Part shown: positions 1 through 8,013 of the stretch, piece after piece | Numbering within the stretch: position 1 is the stretch's first letter | How the letters are laid out: each line of letters opens with the position of its first letter | From: Acidimicrobiaceae bacterium | Lineage (GTDB): Bacteria; Actinomycetota; Acidimicrobiia; Acidimicrobiales; UBA8592 | Length of the DNA: 43,926 nt | Assembly (NCBI GenBank): GCA_002709645.1 | Contig: PAQG01000012.1 | Location: 1-43,926, forward strand | Direction of reading: 5' to 3' | Program-made: the position numbers and the translations under genes | The notes under the pieces: generated by a model | Told to the model about the DNA's origin: nothing | Databases searched by the model: none | Seen by the model: only the letters and a program-made list of their open reading frames with translations

Positions 1-1549
1 TGGATCTTTTCTGGTGCGGAGTGACACGCCCAAACACCGTAGATTCTTTAATAGCTTGAGAAAGCTTCTCTTCATCATCAAGAGTCCTAGCATCAACACT
101 TTGATCAGCATTGGGTACCCCTGCGCGTGAAGCAACAGTAGAGACCGTTGCAGTATTGTCACCTGAGATTACCTTTAGAGAAACACCTTGATCTGAGAAA
201 AATTTTAGGATCTCAGGAGCATCACTCCGGACCGTATCATCAAGAAGGACAAGAGCTACGGGTTCTGTGGATTCCGAGTGCCCATCAGATATTGCCTGAC
301 TCCCTTGGCATAAAGCAAGAACCCTTCGTCCAGTTTCGGCTTGTGCTTGTGCTTGAGATTTAGCTTCACCTTTAGTGGCATCTATCAGAATGTCAGGTGC
401 GCCGATAAAGAAAGTTCCATGATGTTCAAATTGAACTGCCGACCACTTTCTCGCGGAATTAAATGGTTCGCTGTCAATAGCAATCCACCCTGCAGGTTTC
501 TCTGTAACTTCTGCAATAGCTCGCATTGTTGGGTTCGGGTCCGGGTCACTATGCGCCACTGCACTTAGGCATTCAAAAGCGTATTCAAATGTATTTGGCC
601 CTATAGGGACAAGGTCGCCATAGCTTATATCTCCCGTAGTGATAGTTCCTGTTTTGTCAAGACATAATGTGTCCACGCGGGCAAGAAGTTCAACTGTTGC
701 AAGTTCCTTTGCTAGAGCTTGCTTCCGAGCAATAGTGATCACTCCAGCAACGAAAGACAGGCTGGTGAGCAAGACAAGACCATCTGGGACCATAGCGACG
801 GCAGCAGCGACAGAACCTTGCAGAGCATTCTGCCACTGGTCTTCTACATCAAGAAGAGAAAACAACAGCAAAGCTCCGGCGGGAGGGATCAGAAACATCA
901 ATACGCGAAGAATCGAGTTGATACCTTTTCGGAGTTCACTATCAACAAGTGAAAAACGCTTAGCCTCCATTGCGAGGGCGTTAGCGTAAGAGTCCCCACC
1001 TACCCGCGTTGCTTGAAATATTCCAGATCCGGCATTAACAAAGCTCCCTGAAAGAACCTCATCTCCTATAGATTTTGAAATTGGGTCTGATTCTCCAGTG
1101 AGCAATGATTCGTCTATTTCAAGCCCAAGGGTTTTTATCACTTCACCATCAACAACTATCTGGTCTCCCGCCCCAATAAGTAAAAGGTCATCTAGAACAA
1201 TTGACTGGGCTTCAATGTCCCTTTCTTCTCCGTTACGGATAACTCGAACGTTCGGAGAATTAAGCAATTGAAGTTTTTGTAGTTCGCGCCTTGCGTATAC
1301 CTCCTGGGAAACCCCAATAACACTATTCCCAATCACAACCCCAACAAATAAACCATCTGCTGGAAAGCCAGCGATAAGTATAAGAACGAATAGGGCCAGC
1401 ATTATTGCATTCACAGGGTTAAAGACATTCGCATAGACAATCTGCCATGTTGATCGTGACGTGGTTTCCGGATCGTGGTTCACTCTTCCATCAGCCGACC
1501 GTTCGCGGACTTCTTCTTCAGTTAACCCATCTAATGCTGTTTGTTTCAC
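1..1549 (-). CDS. ctpE: CtpE-type cation-transporting P-type ATPase (3' part cut by window edge)
   Basis: Membrane P-type ATPase; the mycobacterial CtpE branch it resembles is linked to Ca2+ uptake, so a divalent-cation role is inferred. About 516 codons are visible. An N-terminal cation-ATPase segment (LTEEEVRERSADGRVN) is followed by two membrane segments, an actuator domain with the TGES-type loop (LLTGESDPIS), two more membrane segments, and the phosphorylation motif CLDKTGTIT with Asp298. The ion-site motif between them reads P255-D-G-L rather than the usual PEGL. Part of the nucleotide-binding domain follows (VISGDNTATV), and the last visible codons fall before the expected TGDGVND motif and C-terminal membrane helices. 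A GTG at 1549 is preferred because AGGGAG lies about 5 bases upstream; a second GTG at 1555 abuts that Shine-Dalgarno sequence. Confidence 0.9.
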   Translation of the reverse strand, partial: MKQTALDGLTEEEVRERSADGRVNHDPETTSRSTWQIVYANVFNPVNAIMLALFVLILIAGFPADGLFVGVVIGNSVIGVSQEVYARRELQKLQLLNSPNVRVIRNGEERDIEAQSIVLDDLLLIGAGDQIVVDGEVIKTLGLEIDESLLTGESDPISKSIGDEVLSGSFVNAGSGIFQATRVGGDSYANALAMEAKRFSLVDSELRKGINSILRVLMFLIPPAGALLLFSLLDVEDQWQNALQGSVAAAVAMVPDGLVLLTSLSFVAGVITIARKQALAKELATVELLARVDTLCLDKTGTITTGDISYGDLVPIGPNTFEYAFECLSAVAHSDPDPNPTMRAIAEVTEKPAGWIAIDSEPFNSARKWSAVQFEHHGTFFIGAPDILIDATKGEAKSQAQAQAETGRRVLALCQGSQAISDGHSESTEPVALVLLDDTVRSDAPEILKFFSDQGVSLKVISGDNTATVSTVASRAGVPNADQSVDARTLDDEEKLSQAIKESTVFGRVTPHQKRS

Positions 1550-1575
1550 ATTCACTCCCTAAAAGCTAAGCCTAA

Positions 1576-1607
1576 AGGACAAAATCTGTTTCTAGTATTT
1601 TTGTCCT
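1576..1607 (-). terminator. Hairpin between Nudix gene and P-type ATPase gene
   Basis: AGGACAAAA (1576-1584) is exactly complementary to TTTTGTCCT (1599-1607), giving a 9-bp stem with a 14-base loop. On the minus strand it begins at the Nudix stop codon (1606-1608) and is followed by a short T run, so it could be a weak intrinsic terminator. It also sits about 27 bases upstream of the ATPase start, so a regulatory leader hairpin is an alternative. Confidence 0.5.
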
Positions 1608-2316
1608 AATCCGAAACTATGCCAAGTTGAAATTTCCAGATGTTGTCAGTCATAACTAGTCGGTGGTGATGCGGGTTTTGTAATTCTGATTCACCGGAGT
1701 ATTCGCTATCTCCTTCCCAGACAGCTGCTAAACCTTCAGATGTTGGAATGATTTTTGTAGCGTAGGCCCTAGGCCCTCGAGATTTTACAGATTCAATGGC
1801 GGTATTCACTTCTAGAAATTGACTCAAATCAAATAGCGTTATCCACGTGGGAGGAAGAATTTCTATCTTTTTCGCATGGGCTTCTATCAATGCTTCATTA
1901 GGGGTAAGCCATGCATGATCAGTGATCTCTCCGTTATCAATTGTGACCTTTCCCCCCGTTGTTTCTGTTAGGAAGAACCATGTTGAAAACCGTTTCGGTG
2001 CTTCCACAGGAGGTAACCAATGACTGTAATAAGTTAGATTTTCAGGATCGAGCTCTAAGCCTGACTCTTCTTCACATTCCCTTACAGCTGCTTTGATAGC
2101 AGCCGCATAGTCGCTGTCGCTTCCTTCCGAATCAGCTTCGTCAACTTTTCCTCCAGGGAAAACCCACATGCCTTCAGCGAAAGAAAGCTTAGAATTTCTG
2201 CGCATCATTAGAATTTCAATGCCTGTTCCAGACTTTCGAATAGGAATAACCGTAGAGGCAGGTATTAGCGGCTTATCCACAGTCGTATGTTCTTTTAGCC
2301 AATTATCAAAGGGCAT
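1606..2316 (-). CDS. Nudix hydrolase (NUDT7/19-like)
   Basis: Soluble Nudix hydrolase of 236 residues, probably cleaving a nucleoside-diphosphate-linked substrate; CoA or its derivatives are substrates of the related NUDT7/NUDT19 families, but specificity is not visible. The N-terminal half has the strand region ILMMRRNSKLSFAEGMWVFPGG. The Nudix box then reads GGKVDEAD, an insertion of roughly ten residues, and AAVRECEEESGLEL with the metal-binding REXXEE core. Such an inserted box is typical of NUDT19-like proteins. The ATG start at 2316 has AGGTGG about 11 bases upstream. It is transcribed in the same direction as the P-type ATPase, with the hairpin at its 3' end in between. Confidence 0.85.
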   Translation of the reverse strand: MPFDNWLKEHTTVDKPLIPASTVIPIRKSGTGIEILMMRRNSKLSFAEGMWVFPGGKVDEADSEGSDSDYAAAIKAAVRECEEESGLELDPENLTYYSHWLPPVEAPKRFSTWFFLTETTGGKVTIDNGEITDHAWLTPNEALIEAHAKKIEILPPTWITLFDLSQFLEVNTAIESVKSRGPRAYATKIIPTSEGLAAVWEGDSEYSGESELQNPHHHRLVMTDNIWKFQLGIVSD

Positions 2317-2390
2317 GTATATTCAACCACCTAAGAAATTACTCTACCTCTATTCTCTAATAGCACTACTAAGGTCTATCGTAATTATTA

Positions 2391-3722
2391 ATGTCAACTA
2401 CAGAATTTTTTCAAAGGAATCGGAACAGATCTATTCTTTTGATCATTTCTTCTTTGTTTATTGCTTGCGGAAATGCTGACCTTCCTGAATTAATTTCTGC
2501 ACCAATAGAAGTAGATAGACCTCAGGTCATAGAAGAAAAGACTAAAGAATCCCTTCCTAAGGATGACGTCGTTGAAAATATTACAGAGGAAATAATTGAA
2601 GAAGTAGAAAACATTGTAGAGATCAATCGGGGCATTTCAGATGAACAAATTTCTATCGTTGTTTTGAAAAGCGGAAATGTATTTAAAGACGTTGAAATTG
2701 GGGTACAAGCTCTGTTGGAAAGAGTGAATAATGACGGTGGGGTAGCATCACGAAAGATTGAGATCCTCGAAATCGTTGATGATAATGGAGAAGAAGAACT
2801 CGCATTATCAACAATTCAAAGAATCGCGGAAGAGGATGTTTTCGCAGTGATTCTTGCTTCCACAGCTGCTAATTCTGAAGTCACAGATTTTTTAGCTGAA
2901 AATCAGATCCCATTCTTCGGATGGGGTTTTCTTGAAGGTTTTTGCGAACCGAACAAGTGGGGGTTTGGTTTCAATGGGTGTATGAACGCTGCTGCTTCAG
3001 GGGTTCCAGATACAAGTTCGTTGAGATTAACTCAAATTTTCTATGGTCGAACACCAAAATTAATTTTAGTAACAACAAATGATGACGCTGGGTCGGCATT
3101 TGTTTCACAGGTTCAGAGTGTTTGGGGAACAAATATCTTGAAAGTCCTTCGTTACGACAAAGATGCTTTAACCGATCAAGAAATTCTCAACGACATCAAT
3201 GGAATTGATGCTGATGTTCTTTGGCTATCAGTAGGGCTGGACAAAACAATAGAACTTAAAAAGTCACTGATTACTGAATTCTTAGGAATGGTTGTTGATG
3301 ACGTAACTTACTTGCCGGGGATTTTGCAATCCTATGATGTCGCTAACCAGTTGGAAGGAGGATATGTCTTTACTCAATTCCCTCCACAAGAGGAGTATCG
3401 CTCAGCCACAACAAGAATTATGACTGATTTAGAATTAATCGACGGACCTCTTATCTATAGCCAAGCAATATCTTTAGGATATTGGAGTGCCGATCTACTC
3501 GTGTCGTTACTGAATTCAGTTGGTCAAGATTTAGATCTAAGAACTTTCTTTAGAACAGCTAACGTTGAGGGGGCATTGTATGAACCAGATTTTGCTGGCG
3601 GGCCATGTTCATTACAAACAGCGCTTTCGCATCAAGACCCAGCTGGAGGGGCAGCCTTATTGCAGGTTCGTGGTGGAGTATTTAGACCTGTCGTTAATTT
3701 CAACTGCCCGTTGAAAGATTAG
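2391..3722 (+). CDS. LivK-like ABC substrate-binding lipoprotein
   Basis: Extracytoplasmic solute-binding protein of the branched-chain amino acid (type I periplasmic binding, LivJ/LivK) fold, 443 residues. The N-terminus has Arg residues, a hydrophobic core (ILLIISSLFIA) and Cys26, consistent with a lipoprotein signal, although Phe occupies the -3 position. An acidic linker (about 30-85) precedes the first lobe, which starts ISIVVLKSGNVFKDVEIGVQALLERVNNDGGVASRKIEILEIVDDN, a typical receptor-family opening. No permease or ATPase of this family is nearby, so it is an orphan in this window. The ATG at 2391 lacks a strong Shine-Dalgarno; the transcript may start close to it. The ligand cannot be told from sequence. 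Confidence 0.85.
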   Translation: MSTTEFFQRNRNRSILLIISSLFIACGNADLPELISAPIEVDRPQVIEEKTKESLPKDDVVENITEEIIEEVENIVEINRGISDEQISIVVLKSGNVFKDVEIGVQALLERVNNDGGVASRKIEILEIVDDNGEEELALSTIQRIAEEDVFAVILASTAANSEVTDFLAENQIPFFGWGFLEGFCEPNKWGFGFNGCMNAAASGVPDTSSLRLTQIFYGRTPKLILVTTNDDAGSAFVSQVQSVWGTNILKVLRYDKDALTDQEILNDINGIDADVLWLSVGLDKTIELKKSLITEFLGMVVDDVTYLPGILQSYDVANQLEGGYVFTQFPPQEEYRSATTRIMTDLELIDGPLIYSQAISLGYWSADLLVSLLNSVGQDLDLRTFFRTANVEGALYEPDFAGGPCSLQTALSHQDPAGGAALLQVRGGVFRPVVNFNCPLKD

Positions 3723-3769
3723 TTTAGATTCACTACCTTAAAAGTTTAGTACTATCCCATGGGTCATGT

Positions 3770-4249
3770 ATGAAAACACGCTATCGAACAATACAACTTT
3801 CCGAAGATGCAATTGAAACATCTATCGCCGTAATAAATGACCACCTCTATGAACCTGATTCAATCTTCTGGGTAAACATAGAACCAGATGTCGATCGAAA
3901 TAATATCCATACCGGTTCTATCTTTTGGAGAGCTTTTTCCAGCAGAGGACCCATGATCCCCAAATTCACTTGGGTTTCTGCATCAACATCTAGAGGCAAC
4001 TATCAACCAGCACAAGTCGGCCTTACTCATCCAACTGGAAGCGCGGTTTTGGGGCGACTTAAAGATTTCAAAATTGAGATACCAAAACAATGGATTCTTC
4101 AACAGGATCATCCCAAACGTGGGCTAGTAATTCAGCTTCCAGATGATTATGACGCTAAAGATGTAATCACATTTGCTCTCTCGGCTATACCCGTTCTAAG
4201 CCCATTTGAGTTTGACAATCAATTTACTTTGAAATACCCCATCCAATAA
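3770..4249 (+). CDS. Hypothetical protein, 159 aa
   Basis: I do not recognise this family. It is a soluble-looking 159-residue protein with no signal peptide, membrane segment or obvious catalytic motif. It is rich in aromatic and beta-strand-like segments (DSIFWVNIEPDVDR, GSIFWRAFSSRG, PKFTWVSASTS), and its C-terminal region (DYDAKDVITFALSAIPVLSPFEFD) is mixed. It follows the LivK-like gene by 47 bases, so it may be co-transcribed. It ends three bases from the convergent gene at 4253-4702. Codon use matches its neighbours and the open frame is long for this composition, which supports a real gene. Confidence 0.6.
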   Translation: MKTRYRTIQLSEDAIETSIAVINDHLYEPDSIFWVNIEPDVDRNNIHTGSIFWRAFSSRGPMIPKFTWVSASTSRGNYQPAQVGLTHPTGSAVLGRLKDFKIEIPKQWILQQDHPKRGLVIQLPDDYDAKDVITFALSAIPVLSPFEFDNQFTLKYPIQ

Positions 4250-4252
4250 GAA

Positions 4253-4702
4253 TTAATTCACGCTGACCCTTACAACTAGATCTGAGAATGAAGCGTGATC
4301 AAAGCCATCACTGCATTGCAGAATTTCACCTTCAGCGGAGGATTTCGTAACTATTCCCGCATTACCTATCCATGATGTGTCCACGCCACCCATTGACCAT
4401 GCATTCCACACCTCCAGAACACTTGCATCAATTCCCCGAACCCTCATCTCAACTATGTCGGGACTATCGTGACTCCAAAGCGCGATTTCTGGACCCCGAT
4501 AACCATTAATATCAATTACACCATTATTTAAACCAAGTTTTACAGCTTGAGGTCGGGGTGAAGCGACGCTGATGCGCTCCAAAGTAATGACGGAGTTATC
4601 TACGACAGGAATACGAACTATTGACTTAACTATTTTCCCGCGGTAGCTCAAAGTATCGCTGTTTGATTCTTCAAATAATTCAGCGATAGTCAATTTATGC
4701 AT
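4253..4702 (-). CDS. Hypothetical protein, 149 aa
   Basis: Unrecognised 149-residue protein without a signal peptide or membrane helix. The start MHKLTIAELFEESNSDTLSYRGKIVKSIVRIPVVDNSVITLERISV looks like a beta-rich, OB-like small domain, but that is only an impression. It contains four tryptophans, including the WNAWSMGG segment. Its ATG overlaps the stop codon of the upstream membrane-anchored gene in a TAATG arrangement, so the two are translationally coupled and probably work together. Confidence 0.6.
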   Translation of the reverse strand: MHKLTIAELFEESNSDTLSYRGKIVKSIVRIPVVDNSVITLERISVASPRPQAVKLGLNNGVIDINGYRGPEIALWSHDSPDIVEMRVRGIDASVLEVWNAWSMGGVDTSWIGNAGIVTKSSAEGEILQCSDGFDHASFSDLVVRVSVN

Positions 4703-5460
4703 TAGTTATCTCCGAACGGGTTTATAGCTTTCGTCGGCCAGTGAGGTATTGGCGTGGCTCCTTTACCTTCTTCGTAGCTTAGGAGAAGAACTTTCATTGT
4801 CTCAATCTTCCCATTTCGAGGATTACGCCTTTGGGGAGGTTTACCATTTCGCAGGCGATTGACGTTGTTGGTTCCAAACATAGCTGAACCAGATGCAACA
4901 CCTACGTTCTTCCAGAATCGCGAGCGAACCGTTGAAGGTGATGGCTCAGTTCCGTCCTGTTTCAGATTGTAAATGTAGCCACCAGGTGCCCACCCTTGGA
5001 GTCTGATGAAGCCAGTTTTTTCTTGCTCTATATCATCCTCCTGGTGATCGCTTATGTCATTATTCTCTGCATCGAGAGGGTAATCGGCTAACGCGCTTTC
5101 CGAAGTTGCAGTAGCCGGTTGTTCTCGTTCAGTTACTCCAGAAATAACCACCGCAGGAACTTCTATGGAAGGAAGGGAACTTTCTTCGTCCAGAGAGTGG
5201 CCTAATTGTCCTGATTGTTTCTGAGCGACAGGGGCATGGGATTCTGAAGCCCCCGATGGTATAGCATTCGCTGAGTTTGCGGGAAAAGGTTTAGAGTTGA
5301 AAATCTGACTCCGGAAATGCCGCTCATCAGGAAATTTGTACGCTTTCGGAATGAATTTTCTATGACGTAAAGGTTTGCCAAACCAATCAATAGCAACACC
5401 CACTAGAGCAATTATTAGCATGATTGCCCCATAAGCTAAAAAAGTTTCAGGTGATGACAT
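4702..5460 (-). CDS. Membrane-anchored protein with conserved basic C-terminal tail, 252 aa
   Basis: Unrecognised 252-residue protein. Residues 8-27 (AYGAIMLIIALVGVAIDWFG) form one membrane helix, followed by a basic patch that suggests a cytoplasmic body. Residues about 55-150 are a low-complexity, Ser/Glu/Ala-rich acidic linker. The C-terminal ~100 residues are compact: GWAPGGYIYNL, RSRFWKNVGVASGSAMFG, NNVNRLRNGKPPQRRNP and PHWPTKAINPFG. The RLRNGKPPQRRNPRNGK stretch is reminiscent of the segment preceding HNH-type modules in some polymorphic toxins, but no HNH histidines follow, so I do not assign that function. It is the first gene of a two-gene operon with the 149-aa protein. Confidence 0.65.
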   Translation of the reverse strand: MSSPETFLAYGAIMLIIALVGVAIDWFGKPLRHRKFIPKAYKFPDERHFRSQIFNSKPFPANSANAIPSGASESHAPVAQKQSGQLGHSLDEESSLPSIEVPAVVISGVTEREQPATATSESALADYPLDAENNDISDHQEDDIEQEKTGFIRLQGWAPGGYIYNLKQDGTEPSPSTVRSRFWKNVGVASGSAMFGTNNVNRLRNGKPPQRRNPRNGKIETMKVLLLSYEEGKGATPIPHWPTKAINPFGDN

Positions 5461-5575
5461 TGATTGGCCTGCTTCACATAGGTGAAATCAATTATCGCAC
5501 ACTGTTCGGCTAGAAAGTTACCAGAAGCCCTATTGCTTATTGAACCGGTTGACTCTCACATTTTGCAAGTCAGTT

Positions 5576-5791
5576 ATGTTTGATTCAGGATATAAGTCAC
5601 CGTGTTCTAGATGGGGACTTTTTCTTTCGTTATCGACGTTGTTAATAATAAGTTTTAGCTCAGAATCAGCAAATATCTCTTCAAATTTTCCCATTCGAGT
5701 TGAGAACAAAAAGAGATATTACCAGAACAGATATAGAGAAAGCTATAGCTATGATAATCATATAGACAGCACCATAAAGCTAGACGCCTAA
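5576..5791 (+). CDS. Possible small secreted protein (doubtful)
   Basis: An ATG-started frame of 71 residues (a TTG at 5540 would give 83). Its N-terminus resembles a signal peptide: a basic residue, then WGLFLSLSTLLIISFSSESA, then a Tyr/Arg/Asn-rich tail (KKRYYQNRYRESYSYDN). No Shine-Dalgarno is visible and codon use in the tail looks random, so it may simply be open intergenic sequence. No family is recognised. Confidence 0.25.
   Translation: MFDSGYKSPCSRWGLFLSLSTLLIISFSSESANISSNFPIRVENKKRYYQNRYRESYSYDNHIDSTIKLDA
5750..5762. promoter_or_regulatory. 13-base palindrome TATGATAATCATA upstream of thiolase operon
   Basis: TATGAT-A-ATCATA has 6-bp arms around a single central A, about 130 bases before the thiolase start. 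It resembles the shape of a small dimeric-regulator operator and shares an ATGAT/ATCAT core with palindromes at 23326 and 24072. It lies inside the doubtful small ORF. A functional role is inference. Confidence 0.3.
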
Positions 5792-5891
5792 GAATGCGAA
5801 GTGAATGCTGCACTTATGATTTCCTCAAATGGAGAATTTTTCATAGAGTTAATCAATAAGTTCCAAAAACCGAAAGAAATGGGAGTGTGGA

Positions 5892-7067
5892 GTGGCTGAT
5901 CCAGTAATAGTTGAAGCGGTACGAACACCGATAGGGAAAAGAGGTGGTTCTCTTTCAGGGGTTATTGCTCCGAAATTGTTGGCAGTAGCGCAACAAGAAG
6001 TAATACGAAGAGCAGGAGTATCCCCATCTGAAGTTGATCAGTTGGTCGGAGGATGTGTCACACAGGGAGGGCAACAAGCTTCAAATGTGACCCGAAATGC
6101 ATGGCTTACTTCCGGAGTGGATTTTTCACCAGCAGCAACAACTATTGACTGCCAATGTGGCTCGGGGGCTCAAGCGAATACCTTTGTCCAAGGCCTGATC
6201 GCAACTGGAGGGGCGAGTATCGCCATTGGGTGTGGCGTTGAACAAATGTCTCAAGTTCCTCTTGGGACAGCGGCTCGGGGCGGCGGTGGATATTACAAAG
6301 ATGCAGATACATGGCCATGGGATGATCCACCAAATGGACAATTCGGGGCTGCGCAACGAGTAGCAGAACGCAGAGGAATAACGCGTGAACAATTAGATCA
6401 AGTCGGAGTAGATTCTCAAACTAAAGCAGCCGTTGCTTGGGAAGAGGGGAGATTTGATCAAGAAGTAGTTCCTGTCATCCAAGCCCCAATCGTTAACCGA
6501 GAAGGAGAGTTCACCGGAGAATCTCATGATGTATTTAGGGATCAAGGATTGCGAGAAACGACGAAAGAGAGTTTGGAAAAGTTAACTCCAGTGATTCCAG
6601 GAGAGTTGCATACTGCTGGTACTTCCTCCCAGATCTCTGATGGGGCAGCTGCAGTTCTGTGGATGGACCGTGAGATAGCGGAAAGGCGAGGCATAAAGCC
6701 TAGAGCAAAAATCTCCTACCATACGATGGTCGGCTCTGACCCGTATTACCTATTGGATGGGCCAGTAGATGCAACGCAGAAAATGTTAGACCAAACGAAC
6801 TACAGCATCTCAGATTTTGACTTATTTGAGTGTAATGAGGCTTTTGCGTCAGTGATGCTGTCATGGGCGCAAGTTCATGAAGTTCCCCTAGATAAGGTAA
6901 ATGTCAATGGAGGGGCAATCGCATTAGGCCATCCCGTTGGTTGTACAGGGAGTAGACTAATCACTACTTTGTTGCATGAACTAGAACGTCAAGATAAAGA
7001 ACTTGGTTTTATCACTATGTGTCAAGGCGGTTCATTAGGAATAGCTATCGTTCTTGAGAGACTATGA
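5892..7067 (+). CDS. fadA5: Steroid side-chain thiolase (FadA5-like acetyl-CoA acetyltransferase)
   Basis: Thiolase of 391 residues, the same length as mycobacterial FadA5, which cleaves 3-ketoacyl-CoA intermediates of the cholesterol side chain. Motifs seen: [11 protein letters not shown] with nucleophile Cys89, [26 protein letters not shown] with His347, and MCQGGS with acid/base Cys377. Stretches such as [10 protein letters not shown] and [20 protein letters not shown] are, from memory, nearly identical to FadA5 rather than to generic thiolases. The GTG start at 5892 is chosen because GGGAG lies 6 bases upstream. It heads a four-gene operon (thiolase, two SDRs, racemase) that fits side-chain beta-oxidation. 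Assignment to FadA6 function is the main alternative. Confidence 0.9.
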   Translation: MADPVIVEAVRTPIGKRGGSLSGVIAPKLLAVAQQEVIRRAGVSPSEVDQLVGGCVTQGGQQASNVTRNAWLTSGVDFSPAATTIDCQCGSGAQANTFVQGLIATGGASIAIGCGVEQMSQVPLGTAARGGGGYYKDADTWPWDDPPNGQFGAAQRVAERRGITREQLDQVGVDSQTKAAVAWEEGRFDQEVVPVIQAPIVNREGEFTGESHDVFRDQGLRETTKESLEKLTPVIPGELHTAGTSSQISDGAAAVLWMDREIAERRGIKPRAKISYHTMVGSDPYYLLDGPVDATQKMLDQTNYSISDFDLFECNEAFASVMLSWAQVHEVPLDKVNVNGGAIALGHPVGCTGSRLITTLLHELERQDKELGFITMCQGGSLGIAIVLERL

Positions 7068-7092
7068 TTCAATTAAAAAGAAAGAGAAAAAA

Positions 7093-8013
7093 GTGGAAGG
7101 TTACCTAAGCGGAAAGAATATAGCGATTACAGGGGCAGGTTCAGGAATTGGGAAAGCGATAGCTTTAGCCGCCGCTTCAGAGGGAGCGAATATTGTTGTC
7201 GCCGATTATGGGGTGACCTTAGATGGCTCTGATCCAACTAGTGACATCGCCGATGCAACTGTTAAGGAAATTAAATCTTTAGGAGTAGATGCAGTGGCGG
7301 TGGCAGGGGACGTTTCTCAAATGCAAACGGGAGAAGATGTAATAGCGGCTGCTGTGAACAATTGGGGTTCTATTGATGGAGTCGTTTGCGTAGCTGGGAT
7401 ACTTCGCGAAAGAATGCTTTTCAATATGAGCGAAGATGAATGGGACCCAGTGATCGCCGTACACCTCAAAGGCCACTTTACGATTTATCGCCATGCTATG
7501 GCTGTAATGAGGAAACAAGAAACAGGAGGCAGCATTCTGGGTATAACTTCTGGAGCTTTTACGGCCTCTACCGCTCAACCAAATTATTCGGCAGCAAAAG
7601 GTGGAATCGTGAGTTTAACGAGGTCAGCCGCCATGACGGCTGCCAGCATTAGTTTGCGCGGAGGTCCTTCGATAAACGCAAACTGCCTTGCTCCAACCGC
7701 AAAAACTAGGATGAGCGAGAATGTGCCATTTGAGATAGAGACAGGCGAAGCCTCAGATATAGCTCCAATGGCCGTCTATTTACTATCAGATAAGGCTAGA
7801 GAGATTAATGCCCAGATTTACAGTGTTGTTGGACGACGGATCTCAGTTTGGAATCAACCGAAAGAGATCCGAACAATGTTTGCTCCAGGTGATGCTTGGA
7901 CTCCAACTGAAATTGAAAAGATGCTTCCGAACACGATTAAACAAGAACCCAACCCCTTCATTGATGACCTTGAAAGAAGGATGAAGGAAATGGCTCAAGG
8001 AGATGGAAGCTAG
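7093..8013 (+). CDS. Hsd4A-like SDR, 3-hydroxyacyl-CoA dehydrogenase of sterol side chain
   Basis: Short-chain dehydrogenase of 306 residues in the 17-beta-HSD type 4 / MFE-2 branch; the mycobacterial counterpart Hsd4A oxidises the hydroxyacyl-CoA of the sterol side chain. The NAD site TGAGSGIG is at 13-20, followed by VVADYG with the insertion (TLDGSDPTSD) characteristic of this branch. Ser153, Tyr165 and Lys169 form the catalytic set. The usual NNAG is replaced by CVAG (99-102). The C-terminal ~70 residues (WTPTEIEKMLPN onward) also match the branch. GTG at 7093 is favoured over a TTG at 7054 that would overlap the thiolase. It sits directly upstream of the IpdF-like gene. Confidence 0.8.
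   Translation: MEGYLSGKNIAITGAGSGIGKAIALAAASEGANIVVADYGVTLDGSDPTSDIADATVKEIKSLGVDAVAVAGDVSQMQTGEDVIAAAVNNWGSIDGVVCVAGILRERMLFNMSEDEWDPVIAVHLKGHFTIYRHAMAVMRKQETGGSILGITSGAFTASTAQPNYSAAKGGIVSLTRSAAMTAASISLRGGPSINANCLAPTAKTRMSENVPFEIETGEASDIAPMAVYLLSDKAREINAQIYSVVGRRISVWNQPKEIRTMFAPGDAWTPTEIEKMLPNTIKQEPNPFIDDLERRMKEMAQGDGS

Larger units (their letters stand above)
5461..5891. other. Intergenic region upstream of the sterol beta-oxidation operon
   Basis: 431 bases between divergent genes. It should hold promoters for the minus-strand membrane-protein operon and the plus-strand thiolase operon. It contains a doubtful small ORF (5576-5791) and a 13-base palindrome at 5750-5762. No RNA gene or strong -35/-10 pair is evident. 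Confidence 0.5.

Noticed and set aside
639-989. Plus-strand frame of 116 codons within the P-type ATPase gene
   Set aside because: Antisense shadow of the ATPase, which has clear motifs on the minus strand.
4702-5460. Polymorphic toxin with HNH nuclease
   Set aside because: Only a short prelude-like motif is present; the His/Asn/His residues of HNH are missing and no immunity gene is evident.
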